Shown: one piece after another, positions 1 to 8,710 of the stretch
Position numbering within the stretch: the stretch's first letter is position 1
How the letters are laid out: each line of letters opens with the position of its first letter
NCBI GenBank assembly: GCA_031265595.1
Contig: JAISCM010000059.1
Location: 1-8,710 of the forward strand
Direction: 5' to 3'
Origin: Tannerellaceae bacterium
Lineage (GTDB): Bacteria; Bacteroidota; Bacteroidia; Bacteroidales; Tannerellaceae
Length of the DNA: 8,710 bases
Notes under the pieces: generated by a model
The model's input: the letters and a program-made list of their open reading frames with translations, nothing else
What the model was told of the DNA's origin: nothing
Databases searched by the model: none
Position numbers and translations under genes: made by a program

Positions 1-95
1 TTGAATCAAAGAACGCTTAGCAATAGGTGAGATCACCTGCAAAAGTCATAAAATCATCCCATTGTTTTATTGTTTTGATGGTGAATAAGTAATCG
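1..95. other. Non-coding upstream edge, no gene seen
   Basis: Stops occur early in all three forward frames and I see no credible reverse gene. Two small structures are visible. One is an inverted repeat at 25-38, AGGTGA-GA-TCACCT, whose half-sites are those of the nearby palindromic array but in the opposite order. The other is a tandem pair of the 8-mer ATTGTTTT at 61-76. The stretch lies between an unseen upstream gene and the repeat array and may be an intergenic tail. No promoter or terminator is clear here. Confidence 0.5.
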
Positions 96-221
96 TTTGG
101 TCGCATCCTATTGATCGTCTCACCTGGGTGAGACACCTGTACCACCCGGGTGAGACACGTGTACCACCCGGGTGAGACAGGTGTATCACCCAGGTGAGAC
201 GATCAATAGGATACGACCAAA
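96..221. repeat. 126-bp nested palindrome made of 22-bp repeat units
   Basis: Two 63-base arms (96-158 and 159-221) are reverse complements at 57 of 63 positions, with no loop; the symmetry point is the CAC|GTG at 156-161. Inside, 12-bp near-palindromic cores start every 22 bp at 120, 142, 164 and 186: TCACCTGGGTGA, CCACCCGGGTGA twice, and TCACCCAGGTGA. They are separated by 10-bp spacers GACACCTGTA, GACACGTGTA and GACAGGTGTA. The outermost in-register 12-mers (98-109 and 208-219) are not self-palindromic but are reverse complements of each other with one mismatch. The tract could form one long cruciform or hairpin, or several short ones. It ends 236 bp before the SusC start. Its role is unknown: a regulator site array, an upstream gene's terminator or a selfish repeat are all possible. 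The structure is read directly from the bases; function is not claimed. Confidence 0.93.
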
Positions 222-247
222 ACAGGAAACTGATGCGATCTTTTTAA

Positions 248-255
248 TAGTTTTG
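248..255 (+). promoter_or_regulatory. Candidate -7 promoter box TAGTTTTG (distal)
   Basis: TAGTTTTG matches the Bacteroides -7 consensus TAnnTTTG exactly. No TTTG-like -33 element sits 19-21 bp upstream, so the match may be chance in T-rich DNA. If it is real, transcription would start near 260 and the SusC mRNA would carry a leader of roughly 200 nt containing the 15-bp direct repeat. Confidence 0.22.
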
Positions 256-321
256 TATGAAGAAACAGCTTAATGTAGTAATACCGGGGCGATAATAATC
301 TTGTTATCAACTCCTATATAC

Positions 322-368
322 TGTTTTTTGTAGATATAATTAGTATCGTTTTTTGTTTTTTGTAGATA
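322..368 (+). promoter_or_regulatory. Paired 15-bp direct repeat, candidate regulator site
   Basis: TGTTTTTTGTAGATA occurs perfectly at 322-336 and again at 354-368, 32 bp apart start to start, close to three helical turns. Two copies in helical phase 90-136 bp before the SusC start resemble the direct-repeat sites used by hybrid two-component and SusR-type PUL activators. That assignment is inference. A shorter partial copy, GTTTTTTG, lies at 348-355, so part of the similarity could come from T-tract slippage. Confidence 0.45.
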
Positions 369-410
369 CCGGATAGAAACCTTTTTCATGGCTTTCATTC
401 GGCAACCAGC

Positions 411-418
411 TATCCTTG
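411..418 (+). promoter_or_regulatory. Candidate -7 promoter box TATCCTTG (proximal)
   Basis: TATCCTTG matches TAnnTTTG at all but one defined position and lies 40 bp before the SusC start codon, predicting a short leader of about 33 nt. The position, some 40 bp downstream of the 15-bp direct repeat, suits an activator-dependent promoter with a poor -33 element; no good TTTG is present at the right distance. The call rests on a short degenerate motif. Confidence 0.28.
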
Positions 419-457
419 CATCAAAGTTTTTTCATAATTTAATCTAAGAATAAAGTC

Positions 458-3400
458 ATGGGAACATCACAAACTCAACACCGGCGGCTAAAGGCCGGTT
501 CTTTCCTACGAGCTTCCATGCTCATAGCGCTTCTTTCCCTTCTGCCTTCGTTCTGCTTTGCGCAAAATGTACAGGTGAAAGGAATAGTTTATGATGATCT
601 TAACCTGCCAGCCGTGGGGGTTAATATCTTAAAGAAGGGAACGGCAGAAGGAACTGTTACAAATAGTGACGGTGAATTTGAAATCCCGGCTAAGCGAGGC
701 GACATACTGGTTGTATCCTATATAGGATTTATAACAGAGGAAGTAACCTATAACGGACAAGCCCGTTTGGAAGTCAGGCTCAGAGAAGACGCCGAAAAGC
801 TGGACGAAGTTGTAGTAATCGGTTACGGCACGATGAAGAAGAGTGACCTCACCGGAGCCATTTCGTCAGTCAACGTAGACGAACTTGCCAGCCGTGCCAC
901 GACCAATCCCGCCGAAGCGTTGCAAGGAAAAGTATCCGGCGTAAACATCCGCAAATCGGGCGGGAATGCAGGAGCCAGCGTATCGGTAAAGATTCGAGGC
1001 GTTAAGTCGTTCGGCGACAACGAGCCGCTTTACATCATCGATGGTTTTCCGGGAAACATCAACAGCGTTAATCCGCAAGACATTGCTTCGATGGAAATAC
1101 TGAAGGATGGCGCTGCGGCGGCTATCTATGGTTCTACCGCCGCCAATGGCGTTATAATCGTAACAACGAAAAGCGGGAAAAAGGGAGAGATCAAGGTGGA
1201 TCTCAATGCCTATCTTAACTCAACTCACATTGCCAGGCAGATGAAGATGCTGGATGCAAAAGGATACGTACAGGTGCATAAACAGATGTATGACAATTAT
1301 AACGTACAGTATCCCACCCAACCGGTCGACCTACCGGAGTATATCAGTAATCCGGGAAGCACGGACACAGACTGGCAAAACGAAGTATTCCGCAACGGAA
1401 TTTCTCAAAACTATATGCTTAGCATCCGTGGAGGAAGCGACCAGGCTCGCTTTTCCGTGTCGTACAATCATGCTGACGACAAAGGCATCTTGTTAGGAAA
1501 CCGCTTCAAACAAGAGAATGCCCGCATGAAACTATCTGCCTCCAAGAACATCTTTGACGTAGAAGCGAACCTGGCTTTCCGCACTACCAAAAGCGAACAA
1601 CCTCAATATTCGCTGAAAGAGGTGTATATGATATCTCCACTGGTTCCGGTATACGACGATACCAAAGAATATGGTTATGGACTAACCGACAGCAAAGGCA
1701 TACCGAGCAACCGGAACGTAATGGCAGACAACCATTACCGCCGGGCGGCAACCAATAGTTACCACATGACGGCCAATGCCGCCGTCACAGCCAACTTCAC
1801 CGACTGGTTGAATTTCAAGACAGCCTACTCATACAGCGGAACTCATCAACGCGATAAAGACCATACGCCTCCTTATATCGCCGACATCAGATCAAAGACA
1901 GAATATCCTTACCATAGCGAATCTTCGTCATACTGGCAAGAGCAGGTGATCGATAACATTCTTACATTCAACAAAAGCTTCGGCAAGCATTCGCTGAACG
2001 CAATGGCCGGTAATTCCGTTACTTTACAAGACTATAACTGGAACAGCATGGCCGTTGAAGGTAAAACTATTGTATACGAAGTAAAAGACGGGCAATTGGT
2101 TACAACCGACAAACCTGCCGGCTTCCTCGACCCCGACTTCTCTACCATCAATGCCGGCGACGGCGGTACGTACACAGGAAAAGGCTCTTTATATGAATAT
2201 CGCCGCGTCTCTTTCTTCGGGCGATTAAATTATGCTTATGCAGGTAAGTATATGTTGCAGGCTACATTCCGGCAAGACGGTTCTTCCAAATTCGGGAGCG
2301 ATAGCCGTTGGGGATTCTTCCCGTCGGTAGCATTGGGATGGCGTATCTCGGAAGAAGGATTCTTCCCCGCAGACGGACTGATAAGCAACCTGAAACTCCG
2401 TGCAAGCTGGGGGCAGCTTGGTAATGAGCAGGCATTGGGATATTATGACTTCCAGGCGCTGATCTCTACATACAATAATCTGTACGGAGGATATGTGCAG
2501 GGCTCAGGTGCAACGCCGTGGCCGGGCAGCATCGCAATGGGGCTTGCCAACCGGAGCCTGCAATGGGAAACCACCGATACAAAGAACATCGGTTTTGATT
2601 ACGGACTCCTTAACGGAAAGCTGTTCGGCTCGTTCAACTACTATTATAACCAGACAAAAGACATGTTGATCACTAAAAAGCTGGCCCCATCGGTAGGCCT
2701 GTGGGATCCGGTTATGAACGTAGGTGAAATCCGCAACACAGGCGTTGAACTTGAACTCAATTGGAATGATCAGGTGGGCGACTTCGACTATAATATAGGC
2801 TTTAACCTCACGACTACAAGCAACAAGGTGGTTGAACTATCCGATCCCAAACAAGCTCTTTACGGAGAAGGGTTGAAGTGGGATACCGAACATTTCCCCA
2901 CGCAAACACGCGTAGGGTACCCGATCGCCAGCTTCTACCTATACCGTGCAGACGGTATCTTCCAGAACGAAGAGGAAGTAAACGCTCACAGAAACTCCGG
3001 CGGCAACCTGCTACAGCCGAACGCCCGTCCGGGTGATATCCGCTTCAGGGACGTGAATGGCGATGGCGTTATCAACGAAGACGACAAGGAAAACTGCGGC
3101 GCAGCAATCCCGAAGATGGAGGCAAACCTGACATTCGGCGCCAGCTATAAAGGCTTCGACCTTTCTTTCCTCATCGGAGGCGGATGGGGCGGCAAGCTAT
3201 ATAACGCCAACCGGTATTTCTATGAAGGTATGAACTCGGGCTCAAACTTCCTCGCCACCTCACTTAATGCATGGACGCCGCAGAATACGGATACCGACGT
3301 TCCGCGTGCCGTACTCCAGGACATGAACGGCAATGCGCGTGAATCGGATCGTTTCCTTGAAAAGGGCGACTATATCCGCATGCGCCAGCTTCAGATAGGG

Positions 3401-3604
3401 TACACATTGCCTGCATCTCTGCTGAAAAGCATCTGTATTGACCGCCTGCGCTTGTATGTCAGCGGCGAAAATCTGTTTACTATCACATCCTACAATGGCG
3501 TAGATCCGGAGTTTTCCCGCTCTTCTGTCCTGAACACAGGTATTGATACACATATCTATCCCTTCACACGTTCATACGTGGTTGGGTTGCAACTTACATT
3601 CTAA
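458..3604 (+). CDS. SusC/RagA-family TonB-dependent outer-membrane transporter
   Basis: This 1048-residue protein is a TonB-dependent outer-membrane channel that imports oligosaccharides bound by its SusD partner. Residues 1-35 form a signal peptide with a basic start (HRRLK), a hydrophobic core at 21-32, and cleavage after CFA35 before Q36. Residues 38-110 are a carboxypeptidase-regulatory-like beta-sandwich. A TonB box, DEVVVIGYGT, lies at 116-125. The plug (about 126-240) carries the family signatures YIIDG (192-196), MEILKDGAAAAIYG (212-225) and GVIIVTTKSG (231-240). The remainder is a beta-barrel with the usual SusC acidic loop DVNGDGVINEDD (865-876), ending in the terminal aromatic QLTF. 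There is no N-terminal STN domain, which argues against anti-sigma-factor signalling. The ATG at 458 is preferred over Met21 because it supplies the charged n-region. The SusD-like gene follows after 25 bp. The imported glycan cannot be read from the sequence; the beta-galactosidase downstream suggests a galactoside. Confidence 0.97.
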   Translation: MGTSQTQHRRLKAGSFLRASMLIALLSLLPSFCFAQNVQVKGIVYDDLNLPAVGVNILKKGTAEGTVTNSDGEFEIPAKRGDILVVSYIGFITEEVTYNGQARLEVRLREDAEKLDEVVVIGYGTMKKSDLTGAISSVNVDELASRATTNPAEALQGKVSGVNIRKSGGNAGASVSVKIRGVKSFGDNEPLYIIDGFPGNINSVNPQDIASMEILKDGAAAAIYGSTAANGVIIVTTKSGKKGEIKVDLNAYLNSTHIARQMKMLDAKGYVQVHKQMYDNYNVQYPTQPVDLPEYISNPGSTDTDWQNEVFRNGISQNYMLSIRGGSDQARFSVSYNHADDKGILLGNRFKQENARMKLSASKNIFDVEANLAFRTTKSEQPQYSLKEVYMISPLVPVYDDTKEYGYGLTDSKGIPSNRNVMADNHYRRAATNSYHMTANAAVTANFTDWLNFKTAYSYSGTHQRDKDHTPPYIADIRSKTEYPYHSESSSYWQEQVIDNILTFNKSFGKHSLNAMAGNSVTLQDYNWNSMAVEGKTIVYEVKDGQLVTTDKPAGFLDPDFSTINAGDGGTYTGKGSLYEYRRVSFFGRLNYAYAGKYMLQATFRQDGSSKFGSDSRWGFFPSVALGWRISEEGFFPADGLISNLKLRASWGQLGNEQALGYYDFQALISTYNNLYGGYVQGSGATPWPGSIAMGLANRSLQWETTDTKNIGFDYGLLNGKLFGSFNYYYNQTKDMLITKKLAPSVGLWDPVMNVGEIRNTGVELELNWNDQVGDFDYNIGFNLTTTSNKVVELSDPKQALYGEGLKWDTEHFPTQTRVGYPIASFYLYRADGIFQNEEEVNAHRNSGGNLLQPNARPGDIRFRDVNGDGVINEDDKENCGAAIPKMEANLTFGASYKGFDLSFLIGGGWGGKLYNANRYFYEGMNSGSNFLATSLNAWTPQNTDTDVPRAVLQDMNGNARESDRFLEKGDYIRMRQLQIGYTLPASLLKSICIDRLRLYVSGENLFTITSYNGVDPEFSRSSVLNTGIDTHIYPFTRSYVVGLQLTF

Positions 3605-3629
3605 TCTTTATTAATAATACTGTTACGTT

Positions 3630-8296
<4,667 letters not shown>

Positions 8297-8461
8297 CCCA
8301 CGCTGCTCCATCACGACAACATCTATACTACTTTTTTGCCTCTCCTTTCAGCTTTCAGTTTTGCCTCAAATACTTGGTTTACAAAACGAAATACTGAAAG
8401 AGGACGTTTCAGCTCCCTTTCAGCCGGAAACCGGAGGGGAGATATTTATTTCATAAAAAAT
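8297..8461. other. Post-operon spacer with clustered CTTTCAG heptamers
   Basis: I find no supported gene here. CTTTCAG occurs at 8345-8351, 8352-8358 and 8417-8423, GTTTCAG at 8406-8412, and the reverse complement CTGAAAG at 8394-8400. CTGAAA (8394-8399) and TTTCAG (8407-8412) can pair around a 7-base loop. CCGG-AAA-CCGG follows at 8424-8434. None of these has a T-run directly after it, so they are weak terminator candidates. A 64-codon open frame (8262-8456) runs through the stretch and encodes a hydrophobic segment, but it begins inside the GH2 gene and has no start signal I can support. Confidence 0.5.
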
Positions 8462-8681
8462 TCATTATGATGTCTATAGTAAACCATTATCGTGATTCTT
8501 CCGGACCATCATAATGGTACTTCCAAGCCATCATAATGGTTCGAAAGAAACATCATAATAGTAGAAAAAAGTCTTCACGATGATATAAAAAAGTCTTCAC
8601 GATGACTCGATAGAGAGTCCGTGATGGTTTGGTAAAGAGTCCGCGAAGACTTGCTGAAGACTTCGCGAAGACTTTTTTTCC
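8462..8681. repeat. Ten-unit, 22-bp-period array of degenerate palindromic cores
   Basis: Ten 12-bp cores begin at exactly 22-bp steps: 8462, 8484, 8506, 8528, 8550, 8572, 8594, 8616, 8638 and 8660. They read TCATTATGATGT, CCATTATCGTGA, CCATCATAATGG (twice), ACATCATAATAG, TCTTCACGATGA (twice), AGTCCGTGATGG, AGTCCGCGAAGA and ACTTCGCGAAGA. Many are near-palindromes, for example CTTCGCGAAG in the last. The 10-bp spacers are variable; those after cores 3 and 5-9 end in AAG or GAG. Neighbouring cores are the most alike, and the composition drifts from A/T-rich to G/C-rich along the array. No gap or slip breaks the register. The 12+10 layout equals that of the array upstream of the operon, though the sequences differ. 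Function is unknown. Confidence 0.88.
8638..8679 (+). terminator. Candidate intrinsic terminator in the last two repeat units
   Basis: CGCGAAG (8642-8648) pairs with CTTCGCG (8661-8667) around a 12-base loop. The outer AGTC (8638-8641) pairs with GACT (8670-8673) across a two-base bulge (8668-8669), giving about 11 base pairs followed by a run of seven T (8673-8679). This fits a rho-independent terminator for the operon, about 340 bp after the beta-galactosidase stop. The hairpin is made wholly from array units. Nothing further is seen in 8682-8710. Confidence 0.5.
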
Positions 8682-8710
8682 CTTTTGCCGGTCTGTAATT
8701 TTTGGCTGAA

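Larger units (their letters stand above)
222..457 (+). other. Leader region upstream of the PUL operon
   Basis: This non-coding stretch between the palindromic array and the SusC start should hold the operon promoter and regulator sites. Visible elements are a perfect 15-bp direct repeat (322-336 and 354-368), an inverted repeat GATAA-N8-TTATC (291-308), and two candidate -7 boxes (248-255 and 411-418). The bases before the start codon are A/T-rich with no strong Shine-Dalgarno, as is usual in Bacteroidota. I see no riboswitch or small-RNA fold that I can name. Confidence 0.6.

Noticed and set aside
96..221. Insertion-sequence or transposon end, or phage attachment site
   Set aside because: The inverted arms meet directly with no element between them. 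There is no transposase or integrase in the window, and the internal 22-bp periodicity is not typical of IS ends.
222..457. Riboswitch in the SusC leader
   Set aside because: No recognisable aptamer core or terminator/antiterminator pair is visible. The region is T-rich with simple repeats.
8462..8681. CRISPR array
   Set aside because: The repeated element is only about 12 bp and degenerate, spacers are 10 bp, and no unit is long or identical enough. No cas genes are present.

Overview
The window looks like a small, self-contained polysaccharide utilization locus (PUL) from a member of the Bacteroidota, most likely a gut-type Bacteroidales such as Bacteroides or Parabacteroides. Three things support this. 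There is an adjacent SusC/SusD pair, which is diagnostic of the phylum. The genes lack strong Shine-Dalgarno sequences and have A/T-rich start contexts. The SusD-like lipoprotein carries acidic residues right after its lipidated cysteine. Genus cannot be settled by eye.

Layout, all genes on the + strand: 1-457 is non-coding. It holds a 126-bp nested palindrome built from 22-bp repeat units (96-221) and then a leader with a perfect 15-bp direct repeat (322-336 and 354-368). 458-3604 encodes a SusC-like TonB-dependent outer-membrane transporter. 3630-5141 encodes its SusD-like surface glycan-binding lipoprotein. 5159-8296 encodes a secreted LacZ-type GH2 beta-galactosidase with every catalytic and metal-site residue I could map. 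8297-8710 is non-coding. It contains a patch of CTTTCAG heptamers and then a second, longer array with the same 22-bp period (8462-8681), whose last two units form a terminator-like hairpin followed by seven T.

The three genes are separated by only 25 and 17 bp and almost certainly form one operon. SusD captures a galactose-containing glycan at the cell surface, SusC imports it with TonB energy, and the periplasmic beta-galactosidase removes non-reducing beta-galactosyl residues. No regulator, surface endo-enzyme, SusE/F-type protein or sulfatase is in the window. SusC lacks the N-terminal STN signalling domain, so control by an ECF-sigma/anti-sigma pair is unlikely; a hybrid two-component or SusR-type regulator elsewhere is more probable.

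The least ordinary content is in the flanks. Both non-coding ends carry arrays with identical architecture: a 12-bp near-palindromic core plus a 10-bp spacer, in strict 22-bp register. Their core sequences are nevertheless unrelated. Architecture conserved without sequence conservation, on both sides of an operon, is the feature most worth following up.
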